A stretch of 64,000 nt of DNA. Origin: Vicinamibacterales bacterium (GTDB taxonomy: Bacteria > Acidobacteriota > Vicinamibacteria > Vicinamibacterales > UBA2999). A program made the position numbers and the translations under genes. Positions within the stretch are counted from its first letter, which is position 1, and the number at the start of each line of letters is the position of its first letter. The stretch covers positions 302,053-366,052 of the forward strand of contig JBAZYO010000007.1 of assembly GCA_041659285.1 (NCBI GenBank). Reading direction: 5' to 3'. This document shows positions 45,234 through 52,877 of the stretch, piece by piece. The notes under the pieces are model-generated. The model did no database searches. It was not told the DNA's origin and worked only from the letters and a program-made list of their open reading frames with translations.

Positions 45234-45506
45234 ATGAAGCCGAATATTCACCCGGAATACAAAGAAGTCGAAGCCCACTGCGCGTGCGGCGCGAAGTGGA
45301 TGACCAAGTCCACGAGCAAGGACCTGCACTTGGACGTCTGCTCCAGCTGCCACCCCTTCTTCACGGGCCGCCAGAAGTTGCTCGACACCGAAGGCCGCAT
45401 CACGCGCTTCACCAAGAAGTTCGGCGCGCAGACGGTGGAAGCCCGCAAGACCGCCGACAAGGCCGTCAAGGCAACCAAGGCCAAGGCCGCGAAGAAGGCC
45501 AACTAG
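45234..45506 (+). CDS. rpmE: Large-subunit ribosomal protein bL31, zinc-binding type
   Basis: The product has 90 residues from the ATG at 45234, with a clear Shine-Dalgarno (AAAGGA, 8 bases upstream), unlike most genes here. MKPNIHPEYKEV and CSSCHPFFTGRQKLLDTEGRITRFTKKFG are family hallmarks, and C16, C18, C36 and C39 are the zinc ligands of the C+ form. The C-terminal ~20 residues are a Lys/Ala-rich tail (KAVKATKAKAAKKAN), longer than in most L31 proteins, probably contacting rRNA. Confidence 0.97.
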   Translation: MKPNIHPEYKEVEAHCACGAKWMTKSTSKDLHLDVCSSCHPFFTGRQKLLDTEGRITRFTKKFGAQTVEARKTADKAVKATKAKAAKKAN

Positions 45507-45871
45507 CCGCCGGGTAGCGCGCCTGCCGGCGTGTCCCGGTCACCACTCGACCTAACCAGGTCGAACACCGAGTTGTCGCTCGGGAGGATGAAGATCGTAC
45601 GATCGCTCTGGCTGGTCGTGGTGATGTTCACCACGCGGCCGGGCGCTGGCGCGAGCACCGCCGTCGTCTGGTTCGCGGTCTCGATTTCACAGGGCGGGTT
45701 CTGCACACCCAACGGCAGGGCCACGCCAAGCACGAAGAACGCCAGGGCAGCGTCCGGCGAGACGAAGGGCACTGAGAACACCGGTGCGTTGGTGTTGGGT
45801 GTCGGCGTGGTCGGCGCCGGTGTGGTGGCGGTGGGCGTCGGCGACGAGACTCCTGATCCGCATGGTCCTCT
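45503..45871 (-). pseudogene. Remnant of a second M23-like lipoprotein, in frame after the upstream stop
   Basis: After the TGA that ends the 45872-46696 gene, the same frame continues with 122 coding-looking residues. They begin GPCGSGVSS and a Thr/Pro-rich linker (PTPTATTPAPTTPTP), as just after the lipobox cysteine of a lipoprotein, then VFSVPFVSPDAALAFF and LAPAPGRVVNITTTSQSDRTIFILPSDN, a degenerate M23/lysostaphin-like start. No ATG, GTG with signal peptide, or second half of the domain is present. I read it as a decayed tandem copy fused behind its paralogue. A short protein from the GTG at 45781 cannot be excluded. Confidence 0.45.
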
Positions 45872-46696
45872 TCATCGGCAGTAGTCGCTGGTCCTGCCCA
45901 TTACCCCATCGGCTGGGGGCAGGCTTCGAACGAGAGCGGCGTCGGCAGCTGACAGCGTGTCGAACCAGCAGATCCCGTACGGCATGATGTCGTTGTCATG
46001 CGCGGCGAGCCAGGCCGGATCGTTGCTGGACGCGTTACGCTGCCGCAGGTCGTAGACGCCGTAGTCAAAAAACACATTCCGCGCTGAATCGCGAAGGCCG
46101 ACACCAGTTCCGAGCACCTCGCCTAGCGTGACGGTGACGCCGCTGATGGGCGTGGACCGGGAGTCGAGCTCGACCGGAGCCGGCAGGGTGTCGGCAATGG
46201 CCTGGAACTTCGGCGGCAGGTCGCGCAGGTGGCCAAAGCGGAACATGATTCCGCAGTCGTTGACGAAGTCGAACGTGTACTGAATCTCGCCACTGGCCAG
46301 ATAGCGACCGGCGCGCAGCAAGGTGGCCGGCATGGTCGCCCTCACCTCCACGGCCGTGGTCTGGCCGGGCAGGTCGAAGCGGAAGCCGCCGTGGGCCTTG
46401 TAGTCTCCACGCACTTGCCCGGGATACAGGATCGAGGTGACGCGGCTCATCTCCACCGGCAGCGGCAACGTCAACGGATTCGCGCACGCCGGAGGGGTGC
46501 CCAGGGGCCGCCACACCTGCCCATTGAAGTCCCACCCGGTGAACGTCGTTGTGACTGGAGGTGCCGTTGGGGTGGTCGGGGTCGCCGGCAGGGTCGTGGT
46601 GGTTGGGCTGGTGGGCGCGGCCGACGAACCGCCACCGCAACTGGTCACCGCCAGCGCGACCCCCATCACGGCCGACAGAACCCTCAAACCATTCAT
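45872..46696 (-). CDS. Lipoprotein with a degenerate M23-peptidase-like domain
   Basis: The product has 274 residues. The signal peptide ends in a lipobox (AVTSC, Cys20), followed by a Ser/Thr/Pro-rich linker (~25-50) that would span periplasmic space. The C-terminal domain contains AHGGFRFDLPGQTTAVEVRATMPATLL and CGIMFRFGHLRDLP, which recall the H-x(n)-D and HxH-like blocks of M23 metallopeptidases (RYGHLS) but with metal ligands incomplete. It may bind rather than cut peptidoglycan. It is divergent from the wHTH-TPR regulator gene, 74 bp away. Family assignment is tentative. Confidence 0.6.
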   Translation of the reverse strand: MNGLRVLSAVMGVALAVTSCGGGSSAAPTSPTTTTLPATPTTPTAPPVTTTFTGWDFNGQVWRPLGTPPACANPLTLPLPVEMSRVTSILYPGQVRGDYKAHGGFRFDLPGQTTAVEVRATMPATLLRAGRYLASGEIQYTFDFVNDCGIMFRFGHLRDLPPKFQAIADTLPAPVELDSRSTPISGVTVTLGEVLGTGVGLRDSARNVFFDYGVYDLRQRNASSNDPAWLAAHDNDIMPYGICWFDTLSAADAALVRSLPPADGVMGRTSDYCR

Positions 46697-46770
46697 GGAC
46701 GCGAATATACGGAGCTCGAGCGCAAAAGTCGTTGGAGTGACATCAGAATTTCTAAGAGAATGTTAGGGCC

Positions 46771-48090
46771 ATGGCGGCCGGGGGTCCAGTATTCGAATTC
46801 GATGAGTTCCGGCTGGATGCTGGAAAGCGCCTGCTCTCCAAATCCGGACAAGTGGTCGCGATCCTTCCGAAGGCCTTTAATCTGCTCGTGTTCCTCGTCC
46901 AGCACCGGCACCGCGCGCTCGACAAGGATGAGATCCTACACGGGGTTTGGCCGGGAACGTTCGTCAGCGAAGCCAACCTCACGCAGAACATCTCGGTACT
47001 TCGCAAGGCCCTGGGCGAGTCGCCTCGCGAGCATCGCTACATTGTGACGGTGCCGGGTCGCGGGTATCGCTTTGCCGCCGAGGTGCACGAGCCGCTGCCG
47101 TCGACCGGCAACCAGGTTCGCGCCCACAAGCTGACGACGCGGGCTCGCCACTGGCTCAACAAGCGCCTGACCGAAACCATCCTCGAGGCCATCACCGGTT
47201 TCATCGAGGCGACCGATGCGGACCCCGAGTTTGCGCCGGCCTGGGTCGGGCTGTCCGATGCCTATGCCCTGCTCAGCCTCTACGGCGCGTCGTTGCCGGC
47301 CGCGGTGTTTCCCAGAGCCAAGGCCGCAGCCGAGACCGCACTCCGTTTTGATCCCGGCCAAGCCGAGGCTCACAACGCCCTCGGCGTGGTCGAATTGTTT
47401 TACGAGTGGAACTGGCCCGCAGCCGAGCAGGCCTTCCAGCGGGCCATCGCCCTCAATCCCAACTATGGCGATGCCTACCAGCGTTATGGGTTGTACCTGA
47501 CGGCGATGGGCCGTTTCGACGAGGCGCGGCGGGCACTGGCCCGGGCCGAGGCACTCGACCCGCTGTCGCGCATCATCCCGACCATTGCCGGCTACCCGGC
47601 CTACTACGGTCGCGACTACCAGGCGGCCGCGCGCCAGTTCCGCCACGTCTTACAGGTCGACCCTAATTTCTCGATGGCCCACTTCAGGCTGGGCCTGGCG
47701 CTGGCGCAGATGGGCCGCTTCGACGAGGCCCTGGCCGAGCTCGGCATCTCGAAGCAGCTGTCGAACGATCGGGATGTGGTGGCCGCCCTCGGCCGCGTGC
47801 ACGCGATGATGGGCAACACCGCTGCGGCGCTGGAGGCTGTCAAGGAACTGCACGTCCGCTCGAAGTCGACCTTCGTGCCGTCGTACTCGGTGGCGGTGAT
47901 CTACGCCGCGCTTGGGCAGACGGCGACCGCTCTCGAATGGTTGCAGCGCGCCTTTGCCGAGCGGTCGTATTGGATGATCTATCGCAACATCGACCCGGCG
48001 CTGGATCCGCTGCGGATCGAGCCGGGGTTCGATGCGATCGCGCGCCAGGTCGCCCCGCGGGGCTCGCCGGTGGCGACCGGCCTAGACTGA
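46771..48090 (+). CDS. wHTH (OmpR/PhoB-type) transcriptional regulator with TPR repeats
   Basis: The product has 439 residues. Residues ~8-100 are a CadC/ToxR-type winged helix: FEFDEFRLDAGKRLL, ILPKAFNLLVFLVQHRHRALDKDEILHGVWPGTFVSEANLTQNISVLRKALGE and YIVTVPGRGYRF. Residues ~135-430 are TPR-like helices (PEFAPAWVGLSDAYALLS, AEAHNALGVVELFYEWNWPAAEQAFQRAIALNPNYGDAYQRYG). There is no membrane segment, unlike CadC proper. Such regulators are expanded in Acidobacteriota; the ligand or partner sensed by the TPR part is unknown. It may control the divergent lipoprotein gene. Confidence 0.9.
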   Translation: MAAGGPVFEFDEFRLDAGKRLLSKSGQVVAILPKAFNLLVFLVQHRHRALDKDEILHGVWPGTFVSEANLTQNISVLRKALGESPREHRYIVTVPGRGYRFAAEVHEPLPSTGNQVRAHKLTTRARHWLNKRLTETILEAITGFIEATDADPEFAPAWVGLSDAYALLSLYGASLPAAVFPRAKAAAETALRFDPGQAEAHNALGVVELFYEWNWPAAEQAFQRAIALNPNYGDAYQRYGLYLTAMGRFDEARRALARAEALDPLSRIIPTIAGYPAYYGRDYQAAARQFRHVLQVDPNFSMAHFRLGLALAQMGRFDEALAELGISKQLSNDRDVVAALGRVHAMMGNTAAALEAVKELHVRSKSTFVPSYSVAVIYAALGQTATALEWLQRAFAERSYWMIYRNIDPALDPLRIEPGFDAIARQVAPRGSPVATGLD

Positions 48091-49464
48091 GTCTTCGAGC
48101 GCCGAAAGCAGCCCGCCCGGCGTGGCCGCCGAGAGCTTGCGATCCAGCCGCTGCAGGCGATGTTCGGCTTCGACCTTGCGCCGGCCCAGCGGGTCGTCCT
48201 TCAACACATCCAGCACCAGCGAGCGCGCGGCGCCCAGGTCGCGCGAGCGATGCTCGTGATAGATCGCCAGCGCTTCTTTCGCCTCGCGCCGCAGCGCGGC
48301 CGCGCAGCGGGGCAACGACGCCAGTTCCCGCCAGGCATCCGCGGCTTCGTGCACGCGACGCGCCCGCCGCCGCAACCACGCCAATCGCCGCAAGGCCTCG
48401 CCGTGGACCTCGGGCTCGCTGCCGATGCGCTTCGCCAGGTCGATGCTCCGCAGCAACGCGGCCTCGGCATTCGCTGACGCGCCGGCGCGCTCGTACAGCC
48501 GTGCCAGGCCGAGGCATTCGTGAGGGTTAGACGACTCGAGCGGCCCGCCGCCCACCAGCGTCAGCGCCCGCGCCATCACCGCCGCCAGCGAGATCAGGTC
48601 GAGGCGGTTGTGCTCGAGCACGGCTTCCAGCGGCCGCGCATCGCCGTCGCGGACAAACTGGAAATAGCGCGAGGGGATCTCGAAGCCGGGCACGTCGCCG
48701 ACGCGGTGCACGCCCGCCAGGTGCTTTTCGAGGACCGACAGCGAGCAACTGCTCTCGTCCGGATCCGGTCCGGCGGTATTGGGGCGGCCCCGCCACAAGC
48801 GGCGGGCCGCGTGCAGCATGTCGAGGTGCGGCACCTCGGCCAGCGGGAACGGCACCCGGTGAAACAGGAACCGGGTTTCGATCAACGGCACGTCGAAGGT
48901 GCGGCCGTTGTAGGTCACCAGCGCGCCGTGCGTGGCGGCCCACGCCGCCATCTCGTGGAGGACGGCGCGTTCGTGCTCGAAGCCCGGCATCATGAACTGC
49001 CGGACGCGAATGGAGTCGCCGTCGATTGCCGCGCAGCCGACGAGAAACGCCTGGGTGCCGGCGCCGCCGAAGAGTCCCGTGGTCTCGAGGTCGAGGAACA
49101 GGAGGGTGCCACCAACCCCCTTCGCCGAGGGCCAAGCGCACGCCATCGTCGCCAGCGCGTCCTGCCCCTCATGGATCGTGTCGATGAGGTCGCCGATGCG
49201 GCGCCGGCCGTGGAGGTCGCCGGCTCGATACTCGCGGTCCACGATGATCACGGCGCCTTCGGCGCGATCCTTCACGGTGCCGCCAAGAACTCCGGCGGCA
49301 TGAGACGTGCGGAGGGCGGCCGCTTCAGCGGTCGCCGGCAAGCGATGGCTCAAGCCATCGCTCTCCGAACGCGAAGTCGACTGTTCAAGCTCGGGCGCGA
49401 CCACGGGCACGGCCGATGGCCTGGTGCCCTGGACAATGCCCCGGAGCCGATCGAGCGTGGACAT
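48082..49464 (-). CDS. mrfB: MrfB-like exonuclease (RNase H-like, YprB family)
   Basis: The product has 460 residues. A DEDD-type exonuclease fold spans ~120-320: LFLDLETTG (D125, E127), LVTYNGRTFDVPLIETRF and HNRLDLISLAAV supply the acidic residues. A helical C-terminal region (TPR-like, ~330-440) follows. In Bacillus subtilis YprB (MrfB) acts with the helicase YprA (MrfA) in excision repair of mitomycin C lesions; here the helicase gene is two bases upstream. Residues ~34-52 (SESDGLSHRLPATAEAAAL) are encoded by a palindromic repeat and look like an insertion in the linker. Confidence 0.88.
   Translation of the reverse strand: MSTLDRLRGIVQGTRPSAVPVVAPELEQSTSRSESDGLSHRLPATAEAAALRTSHAAGVLGGTVKDRAEGAVIIVDREYRAGDLHGRRRIGDLIDTIHEGQDALATMACAWPSAKGVGGTLLFLDLETTGLFGGAGTQAFLVGCAAIDGDSIRVRQFMMPGFEHERAVLHEMAAWAATHGALVTYNGRTFDVPLIETRFLFHRVPFPLAEVPHLDMLHAARRLWRGRPNTAGPDPDESSCSLSVLEKHLAGVHRVGDVPGFEIPSRYFQFVRDGDARPLEAVLEHNRLDLISLAAVMARALTLVGGGPLESSNPHECLGLARLYERAGASANAEAALLRSIDLAKRIGSEPEVHGEALRRLAWLRRRARRVHEAADAWRELASLPRCAAALRREAKEALAIYHEHRSRDLGAARSLVLDVLKDDPLGRRKVEAEHRLQRLDRKLSAATPGGLLSALEDSV
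49316..49373. repeat. Palindromic doublet (copy 1), inside mrfB coding sequence
   Basis: Two palindromes lie in tandem: GCGGCCGCTTCAGCGGTCGC at 49316-49335 (one mismatch pair) and GCGATGGCTCAAGCCATCGC at 49342-49361, followed by TCTCCGAACGCG. The order, spacing and flank match copy 2 at 49488-49559. It is translated in frame within MrfB. Confidence 0.75.
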
Positions 49465-49466
49465 GG

Positions 49467-51923
49467 CTAGAAAGGCACCTCGTCCTGCGTTCGGAGAGCG
49501 ACGGCTTCAGCCGTCGCTGCGACGGGGCGATGGCTAAAGCCATCGCCCTCCAAACGCGGCGCCAGCAAGTGCTCGAGCAACCGCAAGGCCACGGTCTTGG
49601 CGAGCGGACCGGTTTCGCCGATCGGGCCGACGCACATCGGGCACCCGGTCTCGCAGTCGCAGCCGGCAATCAGGGCACTCGTCTTCGACAGCAGTTCCTG
49701 CTGCATGCCCCACAGCGGCGCACTGAAGCCGATGCCGCCCGGGTAGGCGTCGTAGATGAAGATCCTCGGCCAGTCCGTTCCGGACTGGTCGTGATCACCG
49801 GTATTCACGGATAGGCCAATATCCCTTGCATCGCACATCAGCAGCAGCTGCGCCACCTGCTTCATGGCAAACGCCAGGCCGACCACGCCGTCGCGGCGGT
49901 CGTCAGTCGCGTAGGGCAGCGCGCTCATCACCGCGAGCGGAACCTCGAGCCAGTACGACGTCGTGTGCATCTGCTGCTCGGGCAGGTCGAGCTCGCCCGA
50001 GCCGACGTTCTCGTTGGTGTGGAACTTGATCTTCTTGAACCCGACGACGCGCGATACCACGTGCACCTCGCCGTGCAGCGCGACGCTCGGCGCGTCGGTG
50101 GCGAAGCGATCGAGGATGGTCACCTTGGTGTAGGTGATCGCGGTCGTGTAGTAATCGCAGTCCACTTCCTTGACGTGCGCCTTGCGGCCGACGAAGTCGA
50201 GCTCTTCGACCTGGAAGATCTTGCCCTCCACCATGTAGATGGCCTTGGGGTGCAGCGTTGCCAGCGCGCTCGTGAAGTCGGTCTCGCCAATCACCTTCGG
50301 TCCGTTGGTGTGATCGGTGATGACGAAGTTGTCGGACGAGATCGACCGCAGGCTCACGGCGTTGGCCGGGTACGACTCGCTCGTCCAATGCCACTGCCCC
50401 AGTTCGTCGTCATGGCCGGACCGGTGCACGAGGCCCGACTCCTGCAGCACGCCCAGCACTTCCTGCACGTTCACCTGGCCGTACGACTCCTCCGTGGTGA
50501 ACGGCAGTTCGAACGCCGCGCACTTCACGTGGTCCACCAGGATGTGCAGGTTGTCGGGATTGACCAGCGCGTGTTCGGGCGAGGCGTCGAAGAAGTACGC
50601 GGGGTGGCGCACCACGAACTGGTCGATCGGCGCGCTGGACGACACCATTACCGCCGCCGACTGGCCGCTGCGGCGGCCGGCGCGGCCGGCGCGCTGCCAC
50701 GTGGAGGCAATCGTGCCGGGATAGCCGGCCATCACGCACACGTCGAGCGCGCCGATGTCGATGCCGAGCTCGAGCGCGTTGGTCGAGACCACGCCGCGCA
50801 CCTGGCCGGCGCGCAGGCCTTTCTCGATCTCGCGCCGGCGCAGCGGCAGGTAGCCGCCGCGATAGCCGCGAATGCGCTCGGGCATGCCGGGCACGTCCTC
50901 GAAGTCTTCCTTGAGATAGGTCGTCAGAATCTCGGTGGTGAGCCGGCTCTGCGCGAACACGATCACCTGCAAGTTGCGGCGCAGGAACTCCCCCGCCACG
51001 CGCCGCGATTCCGCGATGTACGACTTGCGGATGCCAAGCTCGCGATTCACCACCGGCGGATTGACGAAGACGAAGAACTTCTCGCCTCTTGGGGCGCCGC
51101 TCTTGTCGACGAGAGCGAACGGCCGTTCCGCCAGCCGCTCCGCCAGCTCCGACGGGTTGGCGATGGTCGCCGACGAGCAGATAAACTGCGGATTCGATCC
51201 GTAGTGCCGGCAGATGCGCTGCAGGCGACGCAGCACGTTGGCCAGATGGCTGCCGAACACGCCGCGATACGCATGCAATTCGTCGATGACGATGAACTGG
51301 AGATTCTCGAAGAGCTTGGCCCACCGCGGGTGGTGCGGGAGGATCCCCGAGTGCACCATGTCGGGATTGCTGAGCACGATGTGCGCGCGCGTGCGGATGG
51401 TGCGGCGCGCGTCCTGCGGCGTATCGCCATCGTAGGTGTGGACGCCGATCTCATCCCCACCAACGTTGCCGATGGCGCCCACCAGCTCGTGCAGCTCGGC
51501 CATCTGATCCTGCGCCAGCGCCTTGGTCGGGAACAGATACAGCGCGCGCGTCGCCGGGTTCTTCAGGATGCGATCGAGAACGGGCAGGTTGTAGCAGAGG
51601 GTCTTGCCCGAGGCGGTCGGCGTGGTGACCACCACCTGGCGGCCTTGCGAGACGAGATCGAAGGATTCCGCCTGGTGGGTGTACAGCTGCTGCACCCCGC
51701 GCGCTTCAAGCGCCGCGCGCAGCCTGGGATCGATGTTGGCCGGGAACGGCGCGTAGGCCGCCTCCACCGCAGGCAGCCGCCGCACCGCGGTCACAACCTC
51801 GTCTGGGGTATCCGGGCGGTCGAGCGCCGAGCCTGAAGCCAGGACCTGGAGCGCGCTCTGGAGGGCGATCTGCTTGTGTTCCTGCGAACGCCGAGCGGGC
51901 AGCGTCGAGTGATCGGACGCCAT
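49467..51923 (-). CDS. mrfA: MrfA-like DEAD/DEAH-box DNA helicase with DUF1998 cysteine cluster
   Basis: The product has 818 residues. Walker A is TPTASGKT (101-108), the DEAH-type box is VIDELHAYRG, and SSATIANPSE, STNALELGIDIG and QRAGRAGRRSGQ are further superfamily 2 motifs. The C-terminal DUF1998 region ends with C755, C757, C761 and C764 (GCDCETGCPMCVGP), the metal-binding cysteines that mark YprA/MrfA. With the exonuclease encoded next to it, it should unwind DNA 3'-5' at bulky or cross-link lesions in a UvrA-independent repair route. The last ~28 residues derive from a palindromic repeat. Confidence 0.9.
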   Translation of the reverse strand: MASDHSTLPARRSQEHKQIALQSALQVLASGSALDRPDTPDEVVTAVRRLPAVEAAYAPFPANIDPRLRAALEARGVQQLYTHQAESFDLVSQGRQVVVTTPTASGKTLCYNLPVLDRILKNPATRALYLFPTKALAQDQMAELHELVGAIGNVGGDEIGVHTYDGDTPQDARRTIRTRAHIVLSNPDMVHSGILPHHPRWAKLFENLQFIVIDELHAYRGVFGSHLANVLRRLQRICRHYGSNPQFICSSATIANPSELAERLAERPFALVDKSGAPRGEKFFVFVNPPVVNRELGIRKSYIAESRRVAGEFLRRNLQVIVFAQSRLTTEILTTYLKEDFEDVPGMPERIRGYRGGYLPLRRREIEKGLRAGQVRGVVSTNALELGIDIGALDVCVMAGYPGTIASTWQRAGRAGRRSGQSAAVMVSSSAPIDQFVVRHPAYFFDASPEHALVNPDNLHILVDHVKCAAFELPFTTEESYGQVNVQEVLGVLQESGLVHRSGHDDELGQWHWTSESYPANAVSLRSISSDNFVITDHTNGPKVIGETDFTSALATLHPKAIYMVEGKIFQVEELDFVGRKAHVKEVDCDYYTTAITYTKVTILDRFATDAPSVALHGEVHVVSRVVGFKKIKFHTNENVGSGELDLPEQQMHTTSYWLEVPLAVMSALPYATDDRRDGVVGLAFAMKQVAQLLLMCDARDIGLSVNTGDHDQSGTDWPRIFIYDAYPGGIGFSAPLWGMQQELLSKTSALIAGCDCETGCPMCVGPIGETGPLAKTVALRLLEHLLAPRLEGDGFSHRPVAATAEAVALRTQDEVPF
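49488..49559. repeat. Palindromic doublet (copy 2), at the 3' end of mrfA coding sequence
   Basis: GCGACGGCTTCAGCCGTCGC (49498-49517, perfect) is followed after 8 nt by a perfect 22-bp palindrome at 49526-49547 with core GATGGCTAAAGCCATC. The flanks are CGTTCGGAGA and CTCCAAACGCGG. It encodes the final residues of MrfA (EGDGFSHRPVAATAEAVAL). Confidence 0.78.
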
Positions 51924-51989
51924 AGGGTAATCGTGTGCAATCCTACACGATCATCGGACGAAAGGGCGAACAAATAACAAAAGCAGACA

Positions 51990-52009
51990 ATCCGCCTGAA
52001 GGCGGATTC
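51990..52009 (-). terminator. Perfect hairpin at the ompA-like gene stop, probable terminator
   Basis: AATCCGCC-TTCA-GGCGGATT on the minus strand starts at the last base of the TAG stop and is followed by GTCTGCTTTTGTTATTTG, a loosely T-rich tract. It can end the ompA-like transcript before mrfA. The palindrome could also be a small repeat of the kind seen in mrfA and mrfB. Confidence 0.5.
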
Positions 52010-52851
52010 TACATTTTGACCAGGACGACGCGGCGGTTCCTGGCGCGGCCGTCTTCGGTGGTGTTCTCGGCCACCGGCTGGGTGTCGCCAAGGCCGGCGG
52101 TCGTCAGGCGTGTCGCGTCGATGCCCTTGGACGCGAGCCAGGCCGCCACCGCGGCGGCGCGGCCGTTCGACAGCTTCAGGTTGGCGGCCTTGTCGCCGAC
52201 GTTGTCGGTATGCCCTTCGATGCGCAGCTTCCAGTCGGCATTCGCGGCCAGCACCGCGGCCACGTCGCTCAAGACCGCGTCCGATGCCGGCGTGATGGTG
52301 GCCTGGCCGGTCGCGAACGTGATGCCGTAGACGTCGAGCTTGCCGCTTTTCGCGATGGCGTCAGACATCGCCTGCGCGCTCGCGGATATCTCCTGGGCCA
52401 TGGCCTGCACCAGCACGGCGGTCATCTCGTAGGCCGGAAACTCGTTGAACATCGCCGACTGCACCGAGATCCACTGGGACCCTTTGCGCATGGTTACCGC
52501 GGGAAAGTCGTGATTTTCGTGCTTGCCGCTGAACACCGGACTGTAGCCGGCCTTGCGCAGCGCCGCCTCGGCGTTTCGCATGAGTTGCAGGGGCGAGGTC
52601 GTGACCGGGCAGATGTACTTCAGTTGCTCGGCCGAGCCTTCCTTGGTCTCCATCTCGCCCGCCTTGTTCACCACCATGTCGAACGCGTCGAACGCCTTCT
52701 TCGTGCACTCGTACAAGCCGCAGCCCGGCATGCGCGACAGCAATGCGGAATCCTTGCCTTTGCAGGTGTCTTCATCCACGCCGGGTTCCTGCGCGAAGGC
52801 GGCGCCCGGCAGCAGAATCGCGAGGACTAGAAACGAGGTCAGCTGTTTCAT
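52009..52851 (-). CDS. Secreted OmpA-family protein
   Basis: The product has 280 residues from the ATG at 52851. I prefer it over the ATG at 52860, because a perfect TATAAT at 52864-52859 ends inside that earlier codon. Signal peptide ~1-20 (FLVLAILLPGAAFA). The middle region has four cysteines (DTCKG, GCGLYEC, YICPV). Residues ~165-280 are an OmpA C-terminal domain (YGITFATGQATITPASDAVLSDVAAVL, LRIEGHTDNVGDKAANLKLSNGRAAAVAAWL, NRRVVLVKM) that binds peptidoglycan. Divergent from the APC permease. Confidence 0.9.
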   Translation of the reverse strand: MKQLTSFLVLAILLPGAAFAQEPGVDEDTCKGKDSALLSRMPGCGLYECTKKAFDAFDMVVNKAGEMETKEGSAEQLKYICPVTTSPLQLMRNAEAALRKAGYSPVFSGKHENHDFPAVTMRKGSQWISVQSAMFNEFPAYEMTAVLVQAMAQEISASAQAMSDAIAKSGKLDVYGITFATGQATITPASDAVLSDVAAVLAANADWKLRIEGHTDNVGDKAANLKLSNGRAAAVAAWLASKGIDATRLTTAGLGDTQPVAENTTEDGRARNRRVVLVKM

Positions 52852-52858
52852 GGTTTCC

Positions 52859-52866
52859 ATTATAGT
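52859..52866. promoter_or_regulatory. Overlapping divergent -10 elements for ompA-like and APC permease genes
   Basis: On the minus strand TATAAT (52864-52859) stands seven bases before the OmpA-like ATG at 52851. On the plus strand TATAGT (52861-52866) stands eleven bases before the permease ATG at 52878. The two hexamers share four base pairs, so RNA polymerase could not occupy both at once. Confidence 0.45.
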
Positions 52867-52877
52867 TCCCCCAACCC

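Noticed and set aside
45687..45875. Possible small minus-strand gene starting MKRTMRIR
   Set aside because: The frame is His/Arg-rich and shifts against the Thr/Pro linker and VAPxPG-like domain seen in the neighbouring frame; composition supports the latter as the former coding frame.
46229..47047. 272-codon plus-strand frame spanning the lipoprotein/regulator spacer
   Set aside because: It covers antisense lipoprotein sequence and an out-of-frame part of the regulator, and shows no conserved motif.
49965..51836. 623-codon plus-strand frame opposite mrfA
   Set aside because: It is the reverse complement of a strongly conserved helicase and its composition (Arg, His, Val, Asp) is that of an antisense shadow.
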